DNA of 64,000 nucleotides from Candidatus Epilinea brevis (lineage in GTDB: Bacteria > Chloroflexota > Anaerolineae > Epilineales > Epilineaceae). Below the pieces are notes generated by a model. The model ran no database searches and was not told the DNA's origin. It saw only the letters and a list, made by a program, of their open reading frames with translations. The position numbers and the translations under genes were made by a program. This document shows positions 47,665-60,102 of this stretch, piece after piece (the first letter of the stretch is position 1; every line of letters starts with the position of its first letter). The stretch lies in assembly GCA_016710785.1 (NCBI GenBank), contig JADJUE010000009.1, positions 248,001 through 312,000 of the forward strand. The letters are read 5' to 3'.

Positions 47665-48255
47665 TCAGTAATCGCCCACGCCGGCGTCGGCGCCGTTGAC
47701 CAGCGTCTTGCCATGGTCGCGCCAGGCGGCCAGGCCCTCGGTGATGTACTTCACCTTGGTGAAGCCGCCATCGTTGACCAAGGCATTGGCCACCTGCAAG
47801 GCCTCGGAGTTGGGGCATTCGCAGTAGCTGATCAGCCATTTGTCGGTCGGCAGCTTGTCGAAATGGGCTTTGGGGCTGTGGAAGGGCACGTCGATGGCCC
47901 CCGCGATATGCCCCGACTCGTAATCCAACTGGCTGCGGGCGTCGATGAACTGGATCTGACCCTTCAGGCAGCCGTCGTCGATGGCCTTGATCACGTCGGC
48001 CATGGCGATCTGCAGGTTGGTCTTGTCCTCGGTAAACGCGGCGCAGCCGATGACCGGCGCCGACGGCGTGGGCGTCTCGAGTGGCGCATCGGCGACCACC
48101 TCGTCGGCAGGAACGGTACTGACATCCTCCGCGGAGGCCGGGGTCTCCATGGCGCCATCTTCGCTGCTCGGTGCGGCGTCATCGGCCGGCGTGCAGGCGC
48201 CAAGGGCCAGGGTCAGCGTCAGTCCGGCGATCTTGAACCAGGATGCGAGCTTCAT
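47665..48255 (-). CDS. Rhodanese-domain lipoprotein
   Basis: 196 residues. Lipobox LGAC (Cys21), acidic Pro/Thr spacer (22-65), then one rhodanese domain (about 75-190) with FIDARSQLDYESGHIAGAIDVPF and the active-site loop YCECPNSEA (Cys145 or Cys147). It would handle sulfane sulfur or act as a thiol-redox protein outside the membrane. The CxC in the loop is unusual for a rhodanese, where a single Cys starts the loop. Confidence 0.87.
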   Translation of the reverse strand: MKLASWFKIAGLTLTLALGACTPADDAAPSSEDGAMETPASAEDVSTVPADEVVADAPLETPTPSAPVIGCAAFTEDKTNLQIAMADVIKAIDDGCLKGQIQFIDARSQLDYESGHIAGAIDVPFHSPKAHFDKLPTDKWLISYCECPNSEALQVANALVNDGGFTKVKYITEGLAAWRDHGKTLVNGADAGVGDY

Positions 48256-48385
48256 GGTAACCTCTCCAGAGTCTTCCCGGCGGCATGGCGCGGGAGCAGG
48301 TGGGGGGCGGTGCAGGGCTGGGTGCTGCATCGATAGCGTTGCCGGGGCCGACAGGCGCGACCCCGGCGCGAGGCAGCTGTTCGGG

Positions 48386-49603
48386 TCAAGGCTTCTTGGT
48401 GGCGGTGGCCTTGACCGTGACCGTCGGCCGGCTCACGGCGCCGGCCTTGGTCGGCGAGCTTCCGGCGGCCGGTTGGGTCGTCGGCTTGTTCGTCGGCGCC
48501 GCCGTCGGGGTTGGCGGCTTGGGGGCCTTGAAGCTGTAGTCGAGAATGACCTCGTTGCTGCCGGGAACCTCGGCTCGCAAACCCATCAGGTAGCCGACGT
48601 CGCCGTCGCGCCACAGGGGAACGTCGCTGCCGCCGTCGGCGCGGCTCACGTCGGTGCGCCAGGCGGCGGCGGCATCCTCGCCCTGCAGTTCGAAGCGCGT
48701 GGGTTTGGCGCCATAGGCCGCCTTGACCAGGCCTGCGAGCGGCTTCTTGTCCAGAGGCCAGGCGACGCCGGCGGTTCCCTGGTCGGCCGAGGCCTTCGTG
48801 CCGAAGCCGGTCACCCGGTCGGGTCCCCAGGCCTCGCGGCGGTCCTGCCACCAGCCCAGGGTGAAGATGACCAGCTGCCTGATCTCGGGCGAAGCGGGGG
48901 TGGCCGTGCTGCCGCGCCAGTACTCGAGTGCGCGGATGATGCTGTGCAGCCGCGCCAGGCGCTCGCCGTAAGGGCCGGCCGGGCTCTCCAGGTCTTTCTG
49001 CGAGACGACCAGCCGCGCCGAGCCCTTGTTGGACTTGACATAGATGACACCAACCGGGCCTGGTCCGTCGACGCTGCCATCGTCGTTGACCGTGTAGGCC
49101 AGCTTCGGCTCGGCCAACTTCTCGGCCAACTCGGCGATGCCGATGTCGTCCCAGAGGATGCGCACGAAGTCCGCACCCAGGCTGGGGGTGAGGACCGTCT
49201 GGTACCAGTCGTCCTGGCTGTAGTCGTCGCGGAAGGCATAGACCACGTGGCCACCGGCGCGCATGCTGAAGTTGGGGCGGAACTCGGCGGCCAGCGCCGG
49301 CTCGTTGGCCCGCGGCTCGATGCGTGCGAACTGCAGGATCACCTCGTCGCCGCCCGGCAGGCCGGCGGCGTTCTGGGTAGCCTCGGCCGCCACGTCCACC
49401 GTCGCCGTAGGCAGGGGGGTCTTGGTGGGCAGTTCCGTGGCCGAGGGCAAGGCGACCAAGGTGGCTGGGCGCTGATCGGCGCTCGGGGGCCGCGGCGTGG
49501 GTTCGTCTTCGCCGCAGGCGGTCAGGGCAGCGAGCAGCAGCACGCCGGGGACGATCGCCAGCGCGATCCGTCGAAAGCGCGACCGGTCGGTCACGTCAGT
49601 CAT
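48386..49603 (-). CDS. Lipoprotein with Pro/Thr-rich ends, function unknown
   Basis: 405 residues. Basic N-region, lipobox LTAC (Cys30), Pro/Thr spacer (31-75), a globular domain (about 80-355) with HVVYAFRDDYSQDDWYQTVL and FTLGWWQDRREAWGPDRV, and a Thr/Pro/Lys-rich tail ending TATKKP. No catalytic motif recognised. Strong RBS AGGAGG 5 nt from the ATG. It lies between uvrA and the rhodanese lipoprotein. Confidence 0.75.
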   Translation of the reverse strand: MTDVTDRSRFRRIALAIVPGVLLLAALTACGEDEPTPRPPSADQRPATLVALPSATELPTKTPLPTATVDVAAEATQNAAGLPGGDEVILQFARIEPRANEPALAAEFRPNFSMRAGGHVVYAFRDDYSQDDWYQTVLTPSLGADFVRILWDDIGIAELAEKLAEPKLAYTVNDDGSVDGPGPVGVIYVKSNKGSARLVVSQKDLESPAGPYGERLARLHSIIRALEYWRGSTATPASPEIRQLVIFTLGWWQDRREAWGPDRVTGFGTKASADQGTAGVAWPLDKKPLAGLVKAAYGAKPTRFELQGEDAAAAWRTDVSRADGGSDVPLWRDGDVGYLMGLRAEVPGSNEVILDYSFKAPKPPTPTAAPTNKPTTQPAAGSSPTKAGAVSRPTVTVKATATKKP

Positions 49604-49712
49604 CTGAACCTCCTCATTTCGGAGCCGCCCGAACGACGGCTCGCGACACAATGCGGTTGAGTGTGCCACACAGCCCCCGGACGGGCCAAGATGCGGGCAG
49701 GCTGAGGGCGCC

Positions 49713-52630
<2,918 letters not shown>

Positions 52631-52851
52631 GGTTCGCTCCGGAGGGGCGCGGTCGGGACGGGCCACCGATGGACAAGCCTGAAAGCTTAGCACAAATGAG
52701 CGGATCGCAGGTCGCCGCTCATTCGCGACTCAGGCAAGGCTGCTACAACATCGGCTTGCCGTGGCCGCGCGCCTTGCGCGCCCGGCGACGTGGGCATAGC
52801 ATTGCCGATCGACTGGCGTTCGCCCCCTTCGCCGTTCACCGAGGTGACCCG

Positions 52852-54789
52852 ATGACCAACCTACGCCGCGCCCCTGACCGCCGCTTCCAACCCGGTCGCC
52901 GCGTCGGCCTGGCTCTATGCCTCCTGGCGCTGCTGCTTGCCGGCGGCCGCTCGGCCGCCGCGCAGATCAGCCTGGTCGGCGGAGGGCCACAGGTGCAGGT
53001 GTCCGCCCTGGGGCGGTACGGGCAGGTGGCGCAGGGCGCCCAGCAGACCGTGGCCGTGGTGATGAACCATTCGACGGGCTTTCACAGCTGGCCGGACGAG
53101 GCGCAGTTGGTGATCCCCAGCTGGCTGGGCGACGACTTCTTCCCCATCCAGACCCAGTTGGTGCTGGCGAAGGCCTCCGCGGGGCTGAGTCTGGAACCCG
53201 CGCGCATCGCCTGGCCGCAGCCGCAGCCGGTGCCGGTGGACTTCCTGATGACCGGCACCAAGCAGGACCTGCTGAGCTTCAAGGACCGCGCGGTCATTCT
53301 GGTGACGGTGAACGTGGCCGCCGACGCGCCGGTCGGGCCGGCGTCGGTCGAGCTGAAGTTGACCTATCAGAGCTGCGACGAGACCACCTGCTACCAGCCG
53401 GAAGAGCCGGTGCTGAAGGTGGACTTCGCGGTGGTGCCGGCGGGGACGGACTTCATGGCCACCGCCGCGCCAGATCCGGCAAACGACTTCGGCGCGGGAG
53501 CGGCCGCTGCCAACGACGGCGGCGTCGCCTTCAACTTCTTCGGCAAGCAGTTCCGGGTGGCTTCGGCCGGGGTGCTGGGGCTGTTGACCCTGCTCTTGCT
53601 GGCGGCCCTGGGCGGTTTGCTGCTGAACTTCACGCCCTGCGTGCTACCCGTGCTGCCCATCAAGATCATGGGCATGAGCCGCGCGGCCGGCGATCCACGG
53701 CGGCTGGCCGTGCTGGGCCTGGTGATGAGCGCGGGCGTGATCGCTTTCTGGCTGGTCATCGGCGGCGCGATCGCGTTCGTCGCCGGTTTCACGGCCATCA
53801 GCAGCCTGTTCCAGACCAGCTGGTTCTCGCTGGTCGTCGGCCTCTTCGTCGCCGTGATGGCCCTGGGCATGCTGGGACTGTTTGAAGTCGTGCTGCCCCA
53901 GGCGGTGTACCGTTACCAGCCCAAGCAGGAGACGCTGCCGGGGGCCTTTGGCTTCGGTATCATGACCGCGGTGCTCTCGACGCCATGCACGGCGCCGTTC
54001 ATGGGCACGGCCGCGGCCTGGGCGGCGCGCCAGCAGTCGGCCATCACCCTGACCACCTTCGCCGCCATCGGCGCGGGCATGGCCCTGCCCTACCTGATCC
54101 TCAGCCTGCGGCCGGGCATGCTGGCCAAGGTGCCGCGCACCGGCCCGGCCAGCAATGTGCTCAAGCAGGTGATGGGCCTCCTGATGCTGGCGGTGGCCGT
54201 CTTCTTCCTGGGCATCCCCATCGCCGGTGCCTTGCGCCAGGCGCCGGCACCGGCCAGCCGTGACTACTGGTGGGGTGTTGCCGCGCTGGTCGTGGCCGCT
54301 GCCGCCTGGCTGGTCTGGCGCACCGTTCAGCTGACGCCCCACCGTGGTCGACGGCTCTTCTTCGGCGCCGCCGGAACCCTGGTCGCCCTGGGCATGCTGT
54401 CGCTCGCCCCCGGCCTCACCAGCCAAGGCCCCATCGACTGGGTCTACTACAGTCCGGAGAAACTGGCCGCGGTTCAGGCCGAGGGCAAGGTGGCGGTGAT
54501 CGACTTCACCGCCGAATGGTGCCTCAACTGCAAGACCTTGGAGAAGACCGTGCTCCATCGTCCGCAGATCACGGCGCTGCTGGAAGCGCCCAACGTGGTG
54601 CCGATCAAGGTGGACCTGACCGGCGACAACCCTGACGGCCGCCGGCTGCTCAACGAGATGGGTGCCGTGGGCATCCCTCTTCTGGCGGTGATCGGGCCGG
54701 GCACGGATTACGCGACGGGCAAGCTCACCTTCGACAGCTACACCGTGGATGTCGTGCAGCAGGCGGTCAGCAAGGCCGGCGGTGGCTGA
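52852..54789 (+). CDS. dsbD: DsbD-type thiol:disulfide transporter
   Basis: 645 residues. Signal peptide; N-terminal DsbD-alpha-like domain (about 40-195) with the cysteine pair in SCDETTCYQPEE; eight-helix membrane domain with Cys263 (FTPCVLP) and Cys379 (STPCTAPF); C-terminal thioredoxin domain with EWCLNCK (Cys557, Cys560). All three redox cysteine pairs needed for electron relay from cytoplasmic thioredoxin to the cell exterior are present. Possible clients include cytochrome c maturation. Divergent from uvrA. Confidence 0.94.
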   Translation: MTNLRRAPDRRFQPGRRVGLALCLLALLLAGGRSAAAQISLVGGGPQVQVSALGRYGQVAQGAQQTVAVVMNHSTGFHSWPDEAQLVIPSWLGDDFFPIQTQLVLAKASAGLSLEPARIAWPQPQPVPVDFLMTGTKQDLLSFKDRAVILVTVNVAADAPVGPASVELKLTYQSCDETTCYQPEEPVLKVDFAVVPAGTDFMATAAPDPANDFGAGAAAANDGGVAFNFFGKQFRVASAGVLGLLTLLLLAALGGLLLNFTPCVLPVLPIKIMGMSRAAGDPRRLAVLGLVMSAGVIAFWLVIGGAIAFVAGFTAISSLFQTSWFSLVVGLFVAVMALGMLGLFEVVLPQAVYRYQPKQETLPGAFGFGIMTAVLSTPCTAPFMGTAAAWAARQQSAITLTTFAAIGAGMALPYLILSLRPGMLAKVPRTGPASNVLKQVMGLLMLAVAVFFLGIPIAGALRQAPAPASRDYWWGVAALVVAAAAWLVWRTVQLTPHRGRRLFFGAAGTLVALGMLSLAPGLTSQGPIDWVYYSPEKLAAVQAEGKVAVIDFTAEWCLNCKTLEKTVLHRPQITALLEAPNVVPIKVDLTGDNPDGRRLLNEMGAVGIPLLAVIGPGTDYATGKLTFDSYTVDVVQQAVSKAGGG

Positions 54790-54887
54790 GGTCGCGAACC
54801 CGGACGCTTCGTCCGGAGCCGATCAAGTTCGCGCTTCCGTTCGGAGTCGCGGAGTCGCGAAGTTGCGGACGCCTGGTGTTCGCGACC
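54790..54887. repeat. Inverted repeat structure downstream of dsbD
   Basis: GGTCGCGAAC (54790-54799) and GTTCGCGACC (54878-54887) form a perfect 10-bp inverted pair. Inside is a second hairpin CCGGACG/CGTCCGG and two GTCGCG copies. No T-run. It lies between converging dsbD and exonuclease genes; it may act as a terminator-like structure. Confidence 0.5.
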
Positions 54888-54909
54888 GGTCTGCGTATCC
54901 AGCCTGCGC

Positions 54910-55737
54910 TCAGTCCTGTTTCGGCCACCACGCCTCGCGGATGCGGTCGATGTGAAAGGTGCGGGACTCGCGGCGCAGGTGGCAGTAGGCCACCAGGTAG
55001 TTGCCGCGCAGGGCCACCGGCTGGATCATCCGCACGCTGAGGCTGCTGCCGCTTGAGCGGTAGCGGATGAACAGCGCCCGCTGCTCGCGGATGGCGGTGG
55101 CCAGCGGCTCGGGCACCGCATCCGACGGGGTCTCAGCCGGACCGATGCCCAGGCGCGAGGCCAACTGCACCTCGGCCAGGGTGCTTACCTCCTGGGCTTC
55201 CAACCGCGTCAGCATCGCGTCCAGGACCCCGGCGGTGGTGCTGACGTCGCCCCCAGCCCGGTGGGCAGTGGCGATGCGCACGCCCAGCGACTGGGCCACC
55301 GTGCCCAGGTTGTTGGCCGCGAAGCGGAAGCAGTTGCGGGCCAGCCCCAGGGTGTCCACAACCGGCCGGTCAGGTGCCGCGCGCCCGGCGAGCGCGAACT
55401 CGGCCCGCAGGAAGCCCAGGTCGAAGGGCGCGTTGTGGGCCACCAGCACGGCGCCCTGCCAGCTGGCGCTGAGGCTGTCGGTCAGGTCGGCGAAGGGCGG
55501 GGCGTCGGCCACGTCGACATCCCGAATGCCGTTGACCGCCGAGGCCCGCGGATCGATGGGCCGGCCGGGGTTGACCAAGGCGCTGTAGAGTTCGCGCCGG
55601 CCGTCCGGTTCTACTCTCAGGACGGCCACCTCGATCACCCGGTCGCCTCTCTCGGGCGACAAGCCGGTCGTCTCGACGTCCACCACGGCCCAGGGCAGCG
55701 AACGCAGCGGCGTCGCCCGCATCATCAGGTCATCCAT
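54910..55737 (-). CDS. DnaQ-like 3'-5' exonuclease fused to WYL domain
   Basis: 275 residues. The DEDDh exonuclease domain (about 12-180) has VVDVETTGLS (Asp20, Glu22), HNAPFDLGFL and HRAGGD (motif III His and Asp). The C-terminal part (about 200-275) reads IREQRALFIRYRSSGSSLSVRMIQPVALR...NYLVAYCHLRRESRTFHIDRI, which is a WYL domain, a ligand- or nucleic-acid-sensing module common in defence-linked regulators. ATG at 55737 lies 7 bp after the upstream stop. Function could be DNA repair or regulated nuclease; the fusion is the notable point. Confidence 0.85.
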   Translation of the reverse strand: MDDLMMRATPLRSLPWAVVDVETTGLSPERGDRVIEVAVLRVEPDGRRELYSALVNPGRPIDPRASAVNGIRDVDVADAPPFADLTDSLSASWQGAVLVAHNAPFDLGFLRAEFALAGRAAPDRPVVDTLGLARNCFRFAANNLGTVAQSLGVRIATAHRAGGDVSTTAGVLDAMLTRLEAQEVSTLAEVQLASRLGIGPAETPSDAVPEPLATAIREQRALFIRYRSSGSSLSVRMIQPVALRGNYLVAYCHLRRESRTFHIDRIREAWWPKQD

Positions 55738-55744
55738 AAAGTCC

Positions 55745-57670
55745 TCACGGATGCTGTACCGGCGCGGCGGCATCGCCGTCGCCCAGGTCGGCGCCCTTGC
55801 GGATGGTCACGCTCGCCGGAAGACGCCAAGCGTTCTGCGAAAGGGGATTGCCACGGGGATCGAAGGCGGCCAGGCGCGATTCGGGGCTCCCGTCTGGATA
55901 GATGCCCACGAGCAGGTCGACCGGTCCGCTCAGCGCATCCGAGGCGATCGGCAGGGCGATGGGCACTTCGAAGTCAGCCCCGGCTGGCCAGGCCTCGAAG
56001 GGAAAGCGCCCGGCGAACGGCGGTCCATCGACCTGGCCGGCCTTTCGGTCGGCCGCGCCGATCAGTTGCGCGAAGATGACGAGGCCGGGCAGATCGGCGG
56101 CCGGACGCTGCGACAGGTCCTCCATGGCGGCCATCTCGAGATGCAGCCGCGCCGTCGCGCCTGGCCGGATCTCGTCTTCCTCCCAGCTGACGCCGCGAAG
56201 GACGAGGCCAGGCGCGAAGCGGGCGAGGACATTCTCCGATCGGTCCGCGGGGAAGGGCATGCGATAGGCCGGGCCCAAGACGGATGCCGCCACCCAGGTC
56301 GACCAAACCAGAACAGCCACGGGGAGCGCCGCGACGGCCGCCGCCCGACGGCGCGGAGGCCAGAAGCAGGCCCAGCAGATGGTGAGGAACACCGCGAGCA
56401 GGGGCAGGCCGCTGAAGGCATAGCGGGCATGCGCGGCTACCAGGTTGAGCCGCGTGCCCAGCTGCAGGACGGAGGCGTAGACCGGCACGAATGCGGCCAG
56501 CAGCAGCACCAGCGTCCGCTTGCTCGCCGGCAGCAACGGGTCAGCCGGTGCGCCCGGACGGCCGCGCCAGGCGGCCGCAACCAGCCCCAGGCTCAAGATG
56601 AGCAGCAGCATCAGCCCCACCCCACGGTAGACCGGCAGCGGCTGGGGCACGCTGACCCAGCCGAAGCGGCCCAGCAAGGTCTGGAACTGCAGCGAGAGGT
56701 AGGTCGGCAGTTCGTCGCGCAGGGGCACCGTGCGCAGCATCGGCTGGGCCAGGACCGCGAAGCGCTTCCAGGCCAAGGGCTGATCCAATCCGTACAGGGC
56801 CATGTTGCGCAGCGGCCACCAACCGAAGACGAGCAGGACGGGGGCGACGAGGGCGAGCAGTTCGCGCGCCCAGCCGCCCTTCGCCGCGGTCCGGCGGCGT
56901 CCGATCAGCCAGGCGGCACCAAGGATCGGGACCATGGCCAAGGTGGTGAGCTTGCTGAGCAGGGCCAGGCCGAGCGCGGAGGCGGCGAGCGGCAAGGTGA
57001 AGCGTCCGCGGCCGCGCGGGGACACCAGGCGCGCGGCTCCGGCCAGGACCCAGGCGGACGCGGCATTGGCGCCCATGTCGTTGGAGTAGACCGAGCTGGC
57101 GAACGCGAAACCGGGCCAGAAGGCGATCAGCGCCGCCGCGGCCAGGGCCACCGCCGGCAGGCCGGGCAGCAGCAGGGCGGCGATGCGCCAGGTGGCGGTG
57201 GTCACCAGCAGCCCGCAGACCAGGGACAGCATACGCATGCGACGGGCGGTGGATTCGCCGGGCAACGCGGCGGTGCCGGCCGGTGGATGGAGGTGGATGT
57301 TGGGCACCGGCCGCGGGTTGAGCAGGTTGGCGGTGAAGAAGGGGTTGATGGGCGGATCGAGGCGATCCAGGTCGCCGCCTGCCGCGAGCAGGGCGCCGGC
57401 GGCATAGTACAAGGGCGGGTGCTCGGCCTGGGTCAGGCTGCTGTCGCGGTCGCCGGCGACCGGCAGGCGGCCGGTAGCCAACAGGTGCCGGCTGTAGGCC
57501 AGGTGGGAAAGCTCGTCGGGTCCCTCGCCCACGGGGGTCAGCCGGCTGTAGGCGAGGACGAGGCCGGCCTGCGCTACCAGGATGAGCAACAGCAGCCCCC
57601 AATGCGGGCGGCGGAAGGCCCGGGGTTCGGGGAAGACCGGCAGCGTGGCGGCGGAGGGCGGCGAGGGCAT
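55745..57670 (-). CDS. Polytopic GT-C glycosyltransferase-like membrane protein
   Basis: 641 residues with about ten or more membrane helices. N-terminal region VGEGPDELSHLAYSRHLLATGRLP followed by EHPPLYY is typical of GT39/ArnT/DUF2142-like enzymes that use lipid-linked sugars; the acidic pair in the first outer loop would be catalytic. The C-terminal 170 residues form a soluble outside domain. Acceptor unknown. Followed after 7 bp by the exonuclease-WYL gene. Confidence 0.82.
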   Translation of the reverse strand: MPSPPSAATLPVFPEPRAFRRPHWGLLLLILVAQAGLVLAYSRLTPVGEGPDELSHLAYSRHLLATGRLPVAGDRDSSLTQAEHPPLYYAAGALLAAGGDLDRLDPPINPFFTANLLNPRPVPNIHLHPPAGTAALPGESTARRMRMLSLVCGLLVTTATWRIAALLLPGLPAVALAAAALIAFWPGFAFASSVYSNDMGANAASAWVLAGAARLVSPRGRGRFTLPLAASALGLALLSKLTTLAMVPILGAAWLIGRRRTAAKGGWARELLALVAPVLLVFGWWPLRNMALYGLDQPLAWKRFAVLAQPMLRTVPLRDELPTYLSLQFQTLLGRFGWVSVPQPLPVYRGVGLMLLLILSLGLVAAAWRGRPGAPADPLLPASKRTLVLLLAAFVPVYASVLQLGTRLNLVAAHARYAFSGLPLLAVFLTICWACFWPPRRRAAAVAALPVAVLVWSTWVAASVLGPAYRMPFPADRSENVLARFAPGLVLRGVSWEEDEIRPGATARLHLEMAAMEDLSQRPAADLPGLVIFAQLIGAADRKAGQVDGPPFAGRFPFEAWPAGADFEVPIALPIASDALSGPVDLLVGIYPDGSPESRLAAFDPRGNPLSQNAWRLPASVTIRKGADLGDGDAAAPVQHP

Positions 57671-57730
57671 GTCTCAATCATGAGATCGCGCTGGGGTGTC
57701 CGTCAAGTCCGGCTCACGTGTTCTATGGGT

Positions 57731-57759
57731 TTGACGGAATTCGGTCGCAGGCTTACACT
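57731..57759 (+). promoter_or_regulatory. Sigma70-type promoter of VWA gene
   Basis: TTGACG, 17-bp spacer, TACACT. Predicts a leader of about 200 nt before the ATG at 57966, similar in length to the leader of the secreted protein at 35.6 kb. The leader contains the inverted repeat ATCTG-CATGC-CAGAT (57893-57907). Confidence 0.7.
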
Positions 57760-57965
57760 GGAATGGTCAGAAGGGCCCATTGTGCTGCTTGGCGTCATTG
57801 TGACGGCAGGTGGCGGGCATGGTTGATTGCACGAAGAGCTGAAAGCGTCCCTGTCGAGAGCCAACAGGAGCAGTCGCACCGTCGCGGGCCATATCTGCAT
57901 GCCAGATGCCGCGTTGGGTGTGGCCTATGCGATTGGGCCGGTAGCGGCCAAGGAAGGGAATCAGC

Positions 57966-59915
57966 ATGACCCGTCAACGATTCAGCGTGCTCGCCGCCCT
58001 CTTCGTCGTGGCCATGGTCCTGGGGGGATTGAACCTCCACCCGCGGACCATCCAGGCCCAGAAGATCCCACCGGGCCGCCTGTCCAGCTGTGTGGGCGTG
58101 ATCACCAGCACGGCCAAGATCAGCGTGGTGGACCCTTGCACCTACGAGGTGAAGGTCAATTTCGAGCCCCAATGCCCCATCTGCAAGGGCGGCATCAACG
58201 TCGTCTTCGTGCAGGTGAGCGAGCTCTTCATCCCCGCGTGGCAGAACGACACGGCCGCCACGGCGCTGCAGGCCCTCGAACGGGTGGCGCGCGACAACAA
58301 GGGCGTGAAGATCAAGGGCGCGGTCATCCATTACGACCGCACCAACGTCCGCGTCATTACCCAGATGACCGAGAACCTGTCGTCCATCCGTGGGGCATTG
58401 CGCCAGCCGCGGCTGGGGCATGATCCGGTCGGAGACGTGGAGGGCGCGGCCCAGGCCGCGGTGCGCCAGTTGGATCTGGCCCATCGCGATGACCCGGACA
58501 AGGTGGCCGACGATGACAAGTGCGACCTGGTGATCTTCTATGCCAGCACGAAGTCGGTGTACACGGACATGCGGCGCAAGATGCTCAACGCGGCCAACAC
58601 GATCAAGAAGAAGAAGGTGCCGCTGATCGTGGGTTGTCCGGAGGCGCCGCCGGATTACTGCATCTTCGTCAAGGAGATGAGCAACGAGTATTCCGAGTAC
58701 CCGCAGCCGGGCAAGATCCGCTCGATGAGCGAGGGCCACTTCGAGGAGTACACGGAGGACGACGGTATCGCCCTGCGTTTCCTGGAGATGGCGCAGCTGG
58801 TGCCGCCGGGGCTCAGCTACGTGGACGGCTCGGCCAGTATTCCGCCGACCACGATCAAGCCGGAGGGCGAGCTGACGCGCCTGGGCTGGTCCTGGGACCG
58901 TCCGGCCGAGCTGCAACCCTTGTCGGTCACCTACCGCGTGCGGCCGATACCGGGGGTCGGCGCGGTCTACAACGTCGACGGCATGATGAAGATCGTGGAC
59001 GCGCAGAACAAGCTCAAGGACATGCCGATGGCCTCGCAAGCCATTACGGTCCCGGAGGGCATCTGCCTGCCGACGCCCACGCCGACGGACGTGCCGCCCA
59101 CGGAGACACCCGGGCCGGTGCCGACGGACACGCCGGTGCCGACGGCGACGGATCCGCCGGTGCCCACGAACACGCCGGTGCCGACGATGACGAACACGGC
59201 GGTGCCCACGCGCACCCCCACCCCCAACCCCAAGCCGATCTACATCCCGATCATCGTCGGCGAAGCCTGCTTCCAGCAATGGGTGCACGGCGACGTGGTG
59301 CTGGTCCTGGACGTGTCCACCAGCATGGATCGCCTGAGCCGCAAGGGCCGCAGCAAGCTGGCCGCCAGCTTGGACGCGGCGAAGGCCTTCGTGGGCATGA
59401 TGGACTTCACGCCGGACACGAAGGGCAAGCATGACCAGGTGTCCGTGGTGGGCTTCAACGACCGCGCCTGGATCCAGACGGGCCTGACGGCGGACCCGGC
59501 GGCGGCCTTGGCGGCCATCGACGCCCTGCCGCAGGGCAAGGCGGAGGGCACGCGGCTGGACCTGGCCTTCCGCATGGGCCTGGAGGCGGGCAAGGGCGCC
59601 GCGAGGCGCGGCGACAACAGCCTGGTCATGATCTTCCTCACGGACGGGCTGCCCAACCGGGTGCCGCCGGCGGAAGATGGCACGGTGGAGACGACGGTCC
59701 GCCGCGCGGCGCAGGCGGCCAAGGACGCGGGCATGCGGGTCTACACCATCGGCATCGGGGCGCAGAACGACATCAACCCGCAGCTGCTGGGCGAATGCGC
59801 GACGGATCCCTCGGGCTTCCATTACGCGCCGGATCCGGAGGACCTGGGCGGCATCTACACCCAGATCGCTCATACCATCGGCTGCCCGCCGGACGACTTC
59901 TGGGGCGGCCGCTGA
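57966..59915 (+). CDS. Secreted VWA-domain protein
   Basis: 649 residues. Signal peptide (about 1-28); N-terminal domain (about 35-365) containing a degenerate second alpha/beta fold (INVVFVQVSELFI; CDLVIFYASTKS); Pro/Thr linker (about 369-422) ending KPIYIPIIVGEA; VWA domain (about 443-636) with intact MIDAS DVSTS at 449-453 and FLTDGLPN. Start has AGGAAGGG. Likely a surface adhesin or metal-dependent ligand binder. Own promoter and terminator. Confidence 0.87.
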   Translation: MTRQRFSVLAALFVVAMVLGGLNLHPRTIQAQKIPPGRLSSCVGVITSTAKISVVDPCTYEVKVNFEPQCPICKGGINVVFVQVSELFIPAWQNDTAATALQALERVARDNKGVKIKGAVIHYDRTNVRVITQMTENLSSIRGALRQPRLGHDPVGDVEGAAQAAVRQLDLAHRDDPDKVADDDKCDLVIFYASTKSVYTDMRRKMLNAANTIKKKKVPLIVGCPEAPPDYCIFVKEMSNEYSEYPQPGKIRSMSEGHFEEYTEDDGIALRFLEMAQLVPPGLSYVDGSASIPPTTIKPEGELTRLGWSWDRPAELQPLSVTYRVRPIPGVGAVYNVDGMMKIVDAQNKLKDMPMASQAITVPEGICLPTPTPTDVPPTETPGPVPTDTPVPTATDPPVPTNTPVPTMTNTAVPTRTPTPNPKPIYIPIIVGEACFQQWVHGDVVLVLDVSTSMDRLSRKGRSKLAASLDAAKAFVGMMDFTPDTKGKHDQVSVVGFNDRAWIQTGLTADPAAALAAIDALPQGKAEGTRLDLAFRMGLEAGKGAARRGDNSLVMIFLTDGLPNRVPPAEDGTVETTVRRAAQAAKDAGMRVYTIGIGAQNDINPQLLGECATDPSGFHYAPDPEDLGGIYTQIAHTIGCPPDDFWGGR

Positions 59916-59982
59916 TCTGAGAGTCCGACCGTCCCGCGTCGCCGCTTGCGGGCGATCAACCGAACATGAACCAAGAGGCCCC

Positions 59983-60016
59983 GCCGGTGACGGCGGGGCC
60001 TCTTGCTGCCTCCGGC
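59983..60016 (+). terminator. Terminator of the VWA gene
   Basis: Perfect 13-bp stem AAGAGGCCCCGCC/GGCGGGGCCTCTT with a 6-nt loop, 67 bp past the stop; the tail is TCTTGCTG-like rather than a long T-run. Confidence 0.75.
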
Positions 60017-60067
60017 CCCTCGCTCAGCACGAGCAACGCCCCAAGCGCACGCCTGTTCGATGAACGT

Positions 60068-60096
60068 TTGACCTAGGACCCGGCTGGCTCTATGCT
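60068..60096 (+). promoter_or_regulatory. Leaderless promoter of the 169-residue protein gene
   Basis: TTGACC (60068-60073), 17-bp spacer, TATGCT (60091-60096), then exactly 6 nt to the ATG at 60103. The predicted transcription start is the start codon; no Shine-Dalgarno sequence. Confidence 0.65.
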
Positions 60097-60102
60097 TCGC
60101 CC

